Positions 32,516 through 43,370 of a stretch of 64,000 nucleotides of DNA are shown here, one piece after another. Position 1 is the first letter of the stretch. Each line of letters starts with the position of its first letter. The position numbers and the translations under genes are program-made. The notes beneath the pieces were generated by a model. That model was not told where the DNA came from, ran no database searches, and was given only the letters and a program-made list of their open reading frames with translations. The DNA is from Pomphorhynchus laevis (Eukaryota > Acanthocephala > Palaeacanthocephala > Echinorhynchida > Pomphorhynchidae): the NCBI GenBank assembly GCA_012934845.2, contig WNNJ02001447.1, forward strand, positions 1-64,000, given 5' to 3'.

Positions 32516-34010
32516 TGAGTCTACGAATTTAATATAATTATAAAATAAACAAAACATAATAATGCAAAATCAAAGTTTAATAATTAAATAATAAAATTAA
32601 TAATTGTTTTTAGATTTTCTATAATTTAAATCAAGTTAAACAAATGAAATTTAAAATAAACGTCATTTTTATGAATTGACAAATAAATAACAGTCGTTGT
32701 ATCAGAATAAGAATTAGAGGTCATCAGGAGGGACTGCTATGCTATCAGGTTTCAGCCCCATACTCCTCAACCCAACATAGCAGGGGGGCCAAATACATGC
32801 TAATGATGTATTTCCTCTGAAATAACTATCTAGTATCTTATTCTAATGCATAGTATATTATTTACTATCCATCCATTAAAATTTTCCACTTAAGAGTTTA
32901 AATTTATTCTTTATATTATTGTGTTGATTTATATATTTTACTATTTTCTGCTTGATGTTTTTTATAGTAACCTAGTTTAAAATATGTATCTATTAAATTA
33001 TTTAAATGATTTTGAAGAAAGCCAATATCATTACATATTGTTGCAATTCTTAAAATTTCATTATTTAATGTATTATATTTTATATTATATGGTATGCATG
33101 AATGCTCATGCAAAGATGTTTCTTGTAAATTTAAATATGTCATCTTTACGATATAAATTAATATTAGTTTTAGTTAATGTTAATTTAATGTTCATATCTA
33201 GATATACACCTTCTTTATCATTAATATTGGTTTTGTTAAGAATAAGGCTTTCTGGATAAATGTGCCAGTATTAATTTCGATTACCTTGCAATATTTTTTA
33301 AAGTGTGCTTTAATTACTTTAATTATTTCATTCATATAGACAGAAAGTGGTTTTAATGTACATTTAAACGCACTACATATGAACTAAGGTATTATTGGAT
33401 TTTTTTGTAATTTTGGATTTCAATGTAATATAGGTATAGTTTTATTATCTGATTAAACAATTATACCCTCCTTATCCATTATAGAACATTGACTTGTAAT
33501 AATTGTTTCAAAACTAAACTAAACTTACTACGTTCATATGTAAGATTTACATTGTCTGTTCTAAAAATTCTTTTGTAGAATTAATACTGAAATAGTGTTT
33601 CATACCAGTATTAATTTCGATTACCTTGCAATATTTTTTAAGGTGTGCTTTAATTACTTTAAGTATTTTATTCATATAAACAGAAAATGGTTTTAATGTA
33701 CATTTAAACGCACTACATATAAACCAAGGTTTTTTTGGATTTTTATGTAATTTTGGATTCCAATATAATATAGGTATAGTTTTATTATCTAATTCAACCT
33801 TTATACCCTTTTTATCCATTATAGAACAGTGACTTGTAATAATTGTTTCAAAACTCAACTCACTACGTTCATATGTTGGATTTACATTTAAATCATTAGA
33901 ATTAACCTCTTTCATTAGTATATCATAATAAAGCTTTTTGCATATGAAGACAAAGTTATTACTAGCTTTATCAATAGTTGTTATTATATAGTTATCCTTT
34001 AATTAATTAA
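32516..34010 (-). pseudogene. PLE-2 3' UTR, C-terminus and rearranged RT pieces
   Basis: From left on the + coordinates: 3' UTR with pseudoknot (32516-32850), the C-terminus (33143-32916: HEHSCIPYNIKYNTLNNEIL), then two overlapping partial copies of the RT middle region (33260-33540 and 33915-33547: MKEVNSNDLNVNPTYERSEL, PILYWNPKLHKNPKKPWFIC). The repeated middle piece means a partial tandem copy. No catalytic box remains between them. Several breaks. Confidence 0.75.
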
Positions 34011-34327
34011 GTTTTTCACATACCTCTAAATATTGTTATTTTTATTTTATTTAATTGTTAAGTTTTCCAAATGTTTATTTTTTACGTATTTAAGCTTTTA
34101 CTATTAATCAGTTTACTAAAGTAAGTATTTAAGTCATTATATAACGAATTGTAAATTTTATTTCTATTGTATTATTATTTAATCATATTTATGTAGAAAA
34201 AGAAATCAAATCGAAAATAGTCAAGTGGGTTACTATTGTTAAACACTTTTTTGCGATTGTTAAAGTTGATGCCCATTTGGTTTACTCTGTTTTTGTATAC
34301 GCAGTGCAACGCAAATGAAACTATATA

Positions 34328-34612
34328 ATGCGTACATGTCGCACTTTTCCAGCATGGTTCGAACCCTTGTACCTTGCCATCTCTAGCAACTTATTACTCG
34401 AATTGACCGGTCAAAGAACATTGGATATATGTGTTTTCAACCCAATGGCGCCACCGTACTCTCATATGACTCCGACCATCAGTCACGCATATCACTCTAC
34501 AAGGAAGTTCGCAAAGTATGGACAACGCATTGCTGAAGTTGAAAGAACAACTTTCATTCCCGTGATATTTTCAACAAGCGGGGCATTGGAGCAGAAGCAC
34601 AGCAATTGTTGA
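34328..34612 (+). pseudogene. RLE-1 endonuclease fragment
   Basis: The 94-codon frame shows the end of the C-terminal endonuclease of RLE-1: RTLDICVFNPMAPPYSH, HAYHSTRKFAKYGQRIAEVE, RTTFIPVIFSTSGALEQKH. These align with FMDVCVFNNLAPSYSL, KQAKYTERIAKID and HPLIFSTVGDIG in the 42 kb copy. The catalytic Asp before LDICVFN and the RT are missing. The reading breaks after 34612, but related residues continue to about 34790. Confidence 0.7.
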
Positions 34613-34831
34613 GGTGGATTGCAGGCAAGACTTCTACTTCATTGAAGTTGCCATATTGAGAGAGTATTCAACGCATTCGCTCAGATATAAGTTTAACTCT
34701 TGCGTCCGTTGCCTCAATGTGTATAAGAGCGATCAGAATGTCAGTTAGAAGCCAAACAGCAAGTAGGCGATGTAAGAACGTGACGACTGCTTCATAAAGC
34801 ACGATGAAGAGAACTGCTCGTATCCTACAGG

Positions 34832-37137
34832 TCTCCACCTCAGAAGTATGAATGAACACGAAATTGATGTACTATTTAGTTTTCTGTTTTATAAAAAAAC
34901 ATAAAAATATATTATTAATATAATCTGTTATATTATAAAAAAATTATTATTATATATTATATATATTTTTTATAATAAGTTTAGATATAAAATCATAAAA
35001 ATGTATCCTTCAAAGGATCTTATGAGAAAGCAAGCAACGACAGCAAGTAAAATTCCTGCTAAGTAAAATTAGGATGATCCGGAAAGCACATGGTTAGTTT
35101 AAAGAGGCTAAGCCCAAGCTACCATGAAATGCCTATTTTTATATATCACAAGGCAGCCGAAACGACTGATGGTAGTTCACCCTACTGATGAGTGCTGCCG
35201 GCTACCATCCGCTCGTCTAGGAGTGATAAAGAAGTTTGCTCTATTTGTAATCGATCTCCGTTTTTTTTGAGTATATACAAGTATAAAACTGAAGCTTATT
35301 AGCTCCCGGATCACAGTTTAACCAAGTCAAATATAAAATTATATATATATTAAAAACATTAATCAATATTTATACACTTAAAAAAGTTTGACTTGAAAAA
35401 GTTTGAGAGCTAAAATAACAAACAATTTAAGTTCTAAATTTCAGTTCCGCTCATAGAAAATCTTGTATTTAAATCTTTTCTTGTTATTATTATGTAATCT
35501 ATATTTTGATTATTTCTAGATTATGAGTTTATTCATTTATTTTATCAAAATTAAGATTTTTGCAATTGCATTCTCTTTCTATAATTTATATTGTTTCTTC
35601 TATCATCTAATTTTGTAGTTACTTTTGTGAATTATCGTTACTTTTAATTTATACGTAGACTGGGTAGTTACCCAGTCTCTGTAATTATCTGATTCTTTGA
35701 AATTGCTATAATGTGCGAGCACAATGCCAATATTAAACGAAGAAAATTGTAAAGGCAGAAAATAGACCAATTATATTAACTATTTACCTTATTGGTTTAT
35801 CTATCACAAAATTATGAATGAAAAGACATGTGTTTGCCTTTTATAAAGAACAATGACTTACCAGACATTCTAGAGTATTTGTGTTATTTTAAAGTTTTAG
35901 AAATCTGACAAAAATCAAGCATTACACATTTTTCTATTTATTGTAATATCAAATGAGTAAATGCTGAAGTTCTATTAAATACAACACTTTTTATCGAATA
36001 ATACTTGGAAATATCGCGAGAATAACATTCCTTTTTTGCTGCTAAACATTCCTTTTTTGTTACTAAATAACATTCCTTTATTGTTACTAAACAAAAGATC
36101 TACTCATCGGCGAATTTAAACATTTGCGAATTAGCGCAGAAACAAATTTATACAGGAAACTTCACCCGAACAATATGTTAGCAGTTGAGAAATATGTTTA
36201 AATAGTGAATTAGCTCCCTGTTGATGATGATTCAATACTTTGTTCCTTTAGAAGTTTAGGCGATTTTGAAAAACATCACTGACTGATTCGCATGTCGTGA
36301 TGAAATTAAATATTATTTGCCCAAATATACATTTTATATGTATATTTATATACATATAAATATATGTATATAAATAGTATATCATTATAGTATTTAAAAA
36401 GTATATCCTACTTTTTAAAAATATTTGAGGATTCTATTTTATCTGTTCTACATTAATTCTATATCTATTCTACATTAATTTATCTATCTACTCTATTCTA
36501 TTCTACATTAATTTTCTCCATTTATTTATATTTGCTTAAAGGTTTAATTTTAAATGTTAGCTGTATTATTAATGAATTGGACACTGCATGTCGGTGAATA
36601 ATTGTAAATCTACTAAACTGAGCTACTCTTACCTCCCATTAGAGGTACACGTATTTTTTAATTATTAATGTCTTTAATAAAGATATGTGTTTGACATTTT
36701 AAAAATAACTACGACTTACTAGACATTCTAGAGTATTTGTGATATCTTAAAGTTTTAGAATACTGTTGAAAATCAAGTTAATTTAATGTATATATCTAAA
36801 TATATACCTTCATTATCATTAATATTGGTTTTGTTATGAATAAGGCTTTCTGGATAAATTTGTTCACTAATAGAATAAAAATTAGTAGAATTAAATACAC
36901 ATATATCATCAATGTATCGAAACATATATTTCATATATTTATATTGTTTAGATTTAGTTTTTACACAGTTATGAACAAATTCATATTCTATAAAGCTTAA
37001 AAACTAGTCAGCTATATTTGGGCTACTATTACCACCCAATGGAACACCTTTTACTTGTCTAAATATAGATGTCCCTACTTTTAAATAATTTTGATTTATC
37101 AAAATATTTAAGGATTCTATTAATTCAATTTTATCCA
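34832..37137. repeat. Segmental duplication, copy 2
   Basis: Sister of 28004-31066 without the hAT insertion and without the internal tandem duplication, so it shows the older state. It contains ribozyme C, one ACTGGGTA/TACCCAGT hairpin (about 35660-35677) and, at its right end, the PLE-2 RT. Confidence 0.85.
35144..35228 (+). ncRNA. Reversed-order hammerhead, duplicate of copy B (copy C)
   Basis: Identical to copy B over the whole ribozyme: GAAAC 35159-35163, CTGATGAG 35185-35192, GTC 35215-35217, outer helix 35144-35149 with 35223-35228. Flanks differ by scattered substitutions, while the ribozyme itself has none. Confidence 0.75.
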
Positions 37138-37430
37138 TATATTTATATTTACTTGATGGTTTAATTTTTGTTAGATAGGCGTTATAATTATTATAACATA
37201 TATATGTATATCTTTTTCCGAATATAAGATTAATTAATTTTACTAACGCTTCTTTAATATCTACTAAATCTAGATTTGTATAAAGCGTACTAAAATCGTA
37301 AGTATTTATATTTTGAAAATTTATTCCTTTTGTCTGTTCTTAAAATTCTTTTGTAGAATTAATACTGAAACAGTGTTTTATACCAGTATTAATTTCGATT
37401 ACTATGCAATATTTTTTAAATCATATTAAA
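36780..37430 (-). pseudogene. PLE-2 RT fragment in duplication copy 2
   Basis: Same breakpoint as in copy 1 at its left end. It continues further upstream than copy 1: from the catalytic-box region (around 36890-36920) through FRQVKGVPLGG, KYKYMDKIELIES, NAYLTKIKPSSKY and the TYDFSTLYTNLDL box (about 37240-37300) to the CTGTTC...ILEQTK region. Broken relic. Confidence 0.75.
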
Positions 37431-37740
37431 GAAAGCCAATATCACTACATATTGTTGCAATTCTTAAAATTTCATTATTTAATGTATTATATTTTATATT
37501 ATATGGCATGCATGACTGCTCATGCAAAAATATGTTTCTTGTCATCTGTACTATATAAATTAATAGTAGTTTTAGTTAATGTTAATTTAATGTTCATATT
37601 TAGATATATATCTTCGTTATCATCAATATTGGCTTTGTAAAGAATAATGCTTTCTGGATAAATTTGTTCGCTTATCGAAGAAAAATTGTTAGAGTTAAAT
37701 ACACATATATCATCAATATATGGAAAATAATACATCAATA
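37404..37740 (-). pseudogene. PLE-2 C-terminal RT piece, rearranged
   Basis: The - strand frame 37738-37520 contains FPYIDDICVFNSNNFSSISE, QIYPESIILYKANIDDNE and DIYLNMNIKLTLTKTTINLY. This is the catalytic box and what follows it. It stands upstream (in PLE sense) of another RT piece that should precede it, so the element is shuffled here. The + strand 78-codon frame is antisense. Confidence 0.7.
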
Positions 37741-37744
37741 ATAC

Positions 37745-38460
37745 ATCGAAACATTTATTTCATATCTTTATAATTTAAAAAAATTTTTTACTGTTTGACG
37801 CAGATCTAATACTTTGTTTGTCATTTAGTTACCGCCTTGTTCACTTATTGAATAAGCATTATTAGGGTTGAATTTTTTAAGACAAATATTTATCTTACAG
37901 TTTTGAACATATTATATTCTATAAATCTTAAAAATAAGTCAGCTATAATTCAATTCAACTAATTATTAATGTGATTATTAAACGATTATTCAACGTATTA
38001 CAATCAATCGTCCATATACAAATCGTCGAGTTTAATTGAGTTTAATCGAGCTAATCGAGTTCAATCGAGTTAATTGAGTTCAATCGAGTTAATTGAGTTC
38101 AATCGAGTGCAATCGAGTTCAACGAATTCTTTCGAGTAAGTTGTTGTGGACAAGGTAATGTCTACAACTATGACAACGCGCTGCAGTTATCGCATATCAT
38201 CTGATTCATGGAGAAATTGCGCGCCTTGTAAAAGCCGTTAAGCGCTGCACACATTGCTTTGCAAAGAACTGTCATTACAGGGATTCGGCAACCATCTTTT
38301 TAGCGAATACGCCACTCACTATAAGCACTTAAATGCCACCAAATGATGATAAACTGCTGGTCACAGTAAAAACGACGTGATCTGTTTTTTTACCAGATAT
38401 GTAAGGGAACCTGCAAATGGATCACAAAAATAATTGAATCGACATAGGATTCTGATCTGG
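37745..38460. other. Unassigned interval with a GAGTTCAATC-type tandem repeat
   Basis: PLE-2-like scraps continue to about 37960. At 38027-38130 a ~10-bp unit close to CGAGTTCAATTGAGTT is repeated about ten times imperfectly. The rest has no gene. Confidence 0.5.
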
Positions 38461-38468
38461 TTAAACAT

Positions 38469-38789
38469 TTGATACAGTGTGCGAAGTGTTCAGTCTACGC
38501 TAAGTGGTACTTCCTGAGGTCATTGCCACGTAATTTTCAACTGCAGAAACCATTGTGCGGATATTGCGTAGCTTCGTTTATTGAGGAAATTCGCGAAGAA
38601 ATACGGCTCATGAGTGAGATTGAATTGAAAAGCGCTTCCAAAAGTCTGATGATAAGAAGTGTACAAGATGGTCCAGAAATCATATGTGGCAGTAGTCAAA
38701 AAGACTTCAATATCATCAATGTAACAGAACATATTCTAGGCAATTGCCCTGGCTTCGAAGTTACACTACATTCGTGGCTGCTGAAATGA
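38469..38789 (+). CDS. Unidentified 106-codon frame with a Cys-x2-Cys pair
   Basis: The frame begins MIQCAKCSVYAKWYFLRSL and contains a second pair, CGYC, about 25 residues on, giving a zinc-finger-like CxxC...CxxC spacing reminiscent of PHD-type starts. The rest (REEIRLMSEIELKSASKSL) is not recognised. It may be part of an ORF1 of a LINE or of a RLE element; it lies about 1 kb upstream of RLE-1. It may also be a chance frame. Confidence 0.25.
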   Translation: MIQCAKCSVYAKWYFLRSLPRNFQLQKPLCGYCVASFIEEIREEIRLMSEIELKSASKSLMIRSVQDGPEIICGSSQKDFNIINVTEHILGNCPGFEVTLHSWLLK

Positions 38790-39202
38790 CAAGTGTGATT
38801 CACAGAGCACAAAACATAATAGTTCATGGCCTTGTAAATTTAACGATGTTGAGATGATTCTGAGCTTCTAGCAGAGCATTCTTAATCTTTATATTTATTT
38901 AGCTTAACCTCCCTTACGTGAAACCCCGTTCGATTATTTGACTTCATGTAAAAGAACTGGCTACCAAGATGGCTCTTGATTACACTGAGTTGTGAGCCCG
39001 CCGCTCATACAATAAAGAATGCTGTCATATCACCTGTAAGGTCTAAGAAGAACCGTGAAACACATTCAATCTCACTTGAGAAGCTTCGATATATGCGACG
39101 AACGCATCATAATCAGCGTTTTGCCCTAAGCAATTAAGGGATTATAGAGATAAAGAAGGACACTACAAGCGTCTTTGTTGCGTGCAAAAGTACCAGTCCT
39201 AG
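38790..39202. other. Unassigned interval
   Basis: No recognisable gene, repeat or RNA seen between the unidentified frame and the 67-bp direct repeat. Confidence 0.4.
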
Positions 39203-39269
39203 ACACGTTAAAAAATTGTCTTGGTGATTATAGAGAATATATACATTGTGAGATAATATAACATACAAA
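39203..39269. repeat. 67-bp direct repeat, left copy
   Basis: The block from ACACGTTAAAAAATTGTC to ATACAAA is repeated at 45980-46046 with two mismatches. The pair frames 39270-45979, which holds both RLE-1 copies and nothing else recognisable. Confidence 0.85.
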
Positions 39270-39678
39270 GAAAATTATTTACAAAGAAATCCTCATCTTT
39301 GATCCTTTTAGACTAGAAGTTGGACATTGTATTTTTCTTTTTCTTTGACAATATATTGCGGGCTTTTTGGCAAGAACCCTTTTATTAATGCTATATAAAA
39401 AATTATTTAATTAAAAAAAGTTTATCTATATTAAATAATATAATCTATGCTAAGTACACTTTGACTCGTTGGCGACTGTTGTTTATCAGTTTATAAGATT
39501 GCCAAAAAGAAGGTAAAGAAGATTTCAGTTGCAGATTTCAGTTCCAGATATCAGTTTCACTCGCTTCGCTCGCGGAAAATATTGTCTACAAAGATTAATA
39601 TTATTATTAATATATTAATCAGATAAATTATTTTAACAAGACGTTAAAATAAGTCTTGGTTATTAAAACTCTTACAAT

Positions 39679-39745
39679 CGACTTTCCAGATCGACTTTCC
39701 AGATTGACTTTCCATATCGACTTTCCAGATCGACTTTCCAGATGA
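39679..39745. repeat. Five copies of a 13-bp CGACTTTCCAGAT unit
   Basis: Short tandem repeat shortly before the RLE-1 start. Just upstream, TCAGTTTCACTCGCTTCGCTC resembles the junction sequence next to the 20-bp tandem repeats at 47.4 kb. Confidence 0.75.
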
Positions 39746-39821
39746 AATTATGCAAATTACAATTGAAATTCTTAGCTTCTAACTAACAACTACTTACATT
39801 ACTTACACTGAGGGAGTGATA

Positions 39822-42800
39822 ATGCCTCGTGGCAAACCGTCAACAAGTAGACCATGCTGCTCTTGTAACACTGATGCAGCAAGATGCAAAGGTTGCCGGT
39901 GCGCAAAAGCAGGCTCGAACTGCATAAACTGCAGAGCTCCGAACTGTACTAGAAAGACGAAAACTGTATACAATGACCCTGTTCATCAACCTAGAGCAAA
40001 TACTACCGCTAAAGTGCTAGAAATGCATAATGCAACAAACGTCGATTCTATCGCCGAAGTCTCGAGCGCGTGTGCCTTGTCACCAATCAATTATGCTACC
40101 AATCAGAATCTATTTTGGAGCACTGGTTTTACGGAGGTAATAAAATGGATCCCAAATCATTTTGCGATTCCCAAATGTGGCGCCAGTCAGAAATTTATTG
40201 ATCTTTTGAGTGAATGTTTCGAATATTTCAATCAGTCAAATGTATGCGCATACGATCCTCTAGTTCGATCTACTATGCTATGTCAACTGCTATTGCAGAG
40301 GCCGCCAACGCGGAAGGTTAACTTACTACGAAAAACCCTAGAAAGAAGATTAACATTACTCAAAGATTTGAAACTTGACGAACTTATGTCCGAAGCATCT
40401 TACCTACAGAAAATGAGAAAGGATAACATTCAAAATAAAAAGCTACCAGAATCTTTCGTGATCGAGAAAATAGTTAAATTGATTAAATCTGGAAAATACG
40501 GAAAGGCATCAAGGTTGCTAGACAAAGGACAACACTCAGGAGTTTTGGCTGCTGAAACAATAATTCAAGGCAAAACGGTACTCGAAAAATTAGAAGAACT
40601 CTCCCAGGGCCTCTACGGTGAACGAAGAATACCTTCTGAAAGAAAAGATGGCTGGTTGTGTAGATCATCACGACACAAGGTTCTTCGATATCACACCTGA
40701 TGATATAATTAAAGCGTCCAAAAGTACCAAGGGATCTGCCGGGCCTTCAAGAGTATGTGCAGATGAGTGGCGTAAATTTCTAACAATACATGGATTAGCC
40801 TCAAAATGTCTTGCCGCAGCGATATGCGGATTTGTAATAAAGATTTCAAGCGAAAAGTTAAATCCAGTAGCGTTACAAGCGTTCACAGTCAGTCGCCTTA
40901 TACCGCTGGAAAAGCATAATGGGATTAGACCCATTGGAGTAGGAGAAGTATTGAGACGGATTGCGGGACGTACTGTGTTGTCACTTATTGGAAAAGATGT
41001 TAGGAGTGTATGTGGTTTTACGCAACTTTGTGCAGGCCAAAGATATGGAACAGAGATTGCTATTCACACAATTCGAGATACGTTTAGTCAATCTTCTGAT
41101 GAATGCATCTTACTAATAGATGCAACCAATGCCTTTAATAACTGCAACCGAAAAATGGCACTGGAAAATATGAAATTCATCTGTCCCGCAATGTCGACGA
41201 TATTACACAATACCTACATTCAACCTTCGATGCTGGTGGTGGATAACTCAATATTAAAATCAACAGAAGGTTTCATACAAGGGGACCCTCTCGCCATGGC
41301 AGCATTCGCTGCAGCCTCGATGCCACTAATAGGAAAACTAAAACAAGTAGCTCCAAACGCTAAACACTGTTGGTACGCCGATGATGGAGCGTGCGTGGGC
41401 AAACCAAGCGATATAAATAAGATCTGGAAAGAGCTTAACCGAATAGGACCCATGTTTGGATTCATAACAAATTCATCAAAATGTACTGTATTGACAGGCA
41501 AAACCTGTAATATTGATTGTATGGATGAACTCGCGGATGATGGTGTAGATATTCGATGTGAAGGAATCAAATACCTTGGGAGCATGATTGGGCTCGAACA
41601 ATATGTTGAAACCGAGATAATCAACAAAGTAACGAATTGGTCAGGTCAAATAGAAAAGCTGAAACAGATTGCCGATAGAGACGCCTTCGCCGGATACACT
41701 TTGCTAATCAAAGCTTTGCTACACAAATTTTCATACATTCTTAGAACATGTGAAGTAGCAGATTGTCTTCTAATACCTTTAAAGAATGCGATACTTCATA
41801 ATCTTTTGCCGGGAATGCTGGGAATCAACAGCCTCGACGATGAGTCAAGTAGAATAGTAGCTTTACCATGCAGATATGGAGGACTTGGTATAGTCGACTA
41901 TACTCAAGAATGCAATAATGAATACGAGAAATCACGCATGATGTATATGGCTAGTGTAGATAGAGACCACTAAGAAGTTCCCCTAGAAACGACTCAGCAT
42001 AATGTAGTCAAGCAGATAAGAGATATGAACACAATAAAGTTTAACAGAATGGTGACGGAGATTACCAGTAACTCTAAAAATGGTTTAAAGACAATTTTAT
42101 GGAATGCCAGCATGAAAGGTGCCTACTCGTGGTTAACAGCAGGGCTTGTTGAGGGTTTGTTCATATCCTCCTCAGAATTCCACGACGCGATTTCAATAAG
42201 ATACGACTGGAAACCGAATCGCTATTTAGGTGAGTGTGTGTGGAGTGTCTCTAACAACAATACACGCACTTTCATGCAAGACAGGCTGTTTCAACTTCAT
42301 TCGTCACAACAGTGTCGCTAATGAGATTGCTAGATCACTTAAGGAAACCTGTCGACTCGTATGTACAGAACCAGTATTGCTCCCGGTTCCAGACACAGTC
42401 ATTTTTGAATCTCAAGCCACATCACGGGACAGAGAGGCAAGATCAGATATAAGATGTACTGGCCTCTTCGGGAATCTGACGGAGCGGTCCTTTATGGACG
42501 TATGCGTTTTCAACAACCTAGCGCCGTCTTATTCCTTGGACACAATGAAGGATTCCTTCAAGTACCATGAAAATCGGAAGCAGGCAAAATATACAGAGCG
42601 GATTGCGAAAATAGACAATGCTTTGTTTCACCCGTTGATTTTCTCAACTGTTGGTGATATTGGAAAGATAGCGGACTCGATACTTAAGCGCATATCTTCA
42701 CTTAAAGCGAGCAACAACAACCTTTCATATCCCGATTTGATCCGTCAAGAAAGAGCCAGGATTTCACTTCTTATTATAAAATCCACATCGATGGCTATGC

Positions 42801-42856
42801 GAAACAGGTATCAGGAACCAGGAACTCTAATTCATGATAAGGACGCACCAATCTAA
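39822..42856 (+). pseudogene. RLE-1 retroelement: CXC finger, RT and restriction-like endonuclease
   Basis: One coding unit is split by frameshifts into frames 39822-40700, 40618-41973, 42025-42321 and 42230-42856. The N-terminus has a Cys-rich CXC/tesmin-like motif (CCSCNTDAARCKGCRC, then CINCRAPNC), likely DNA binding. The RT has IRPIGVGEVLRRIAGR, ILLIDATNAFN (catalytic Asp), FIQGDPLAM, CWYADDGA (catalytic ADD) and IKYLGSMIG, then GGLGIVDY. The C-terminus has HALSCKTGCFN (zinc knuckle), then the endonuclease core RSDIRCTGLFG...FMDVCVFN with KYTERI. The start chosen is ATG 39822, six bases after an in-frame GTG. This RT type (IRPIGVGE) is common in cnidarians and molluscs and related to R2-like elements. 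One stop at about 41972 and two shifts break it, but each piece is well kept, so it is fairly recent. Confidence 0.8.
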
Positions 42857-43370
42857 GTCGATTTGTACGATCAACTTCCTTTGAACTAAAAAAATCAGAA
42901 TTTGAATTGACACTTTGGACCCATTAGAGGGTAACCTTTAAGCTGTCTTATTTTTGAATAATTTATTATAATTTAAAATATATATATTAATAAGATTGCC
43001 CAAAAGAAGGTTGCCAAATAGACTAGAAGTACCTACACTAGAGGGCGATAATGTCCTGATTTTCACAGGGTCTGCCGACGTGTCATCCAAAAAAGCTGTC
43101 CAAACGGATGAAGTGTACGATGAAGTAATTCTATGAAAACCTAATCTGTTTCGATTGCCACGTTGTTCTAAATCGAAAATCTTCATCGCTGAACTTACTC
43201 GAATATATGAGGGAGCATCATCAAACACGGATTTACCCATACGTTGAATACCACTTCGTCAATTAGTTCTACAAAGTAGTGGATATTCGAATAAGCGAAA
43301 GATCAAGGCTTTATTAGCAAGACGTCTCGCTAGCTAGTCCTCTGGATACATCTCATCTCTACGTAACGAA
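42857..43370. other. RLE-1 3' UTR and spacer between two copies
   Basis: The 3' UTR contains CCCATTAGAGGGTAACC, matched by CCCATTTGCGGGAACC after the second copy. The block ATAAGATTGCCCAAAAGAAGG near 42992 is also found (with changes) at 39498 ahead of the first copy, so it probably marks the 5' UTR of each copy. The 100-codon - strand frame is not convincing. Confidence 0.5.
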
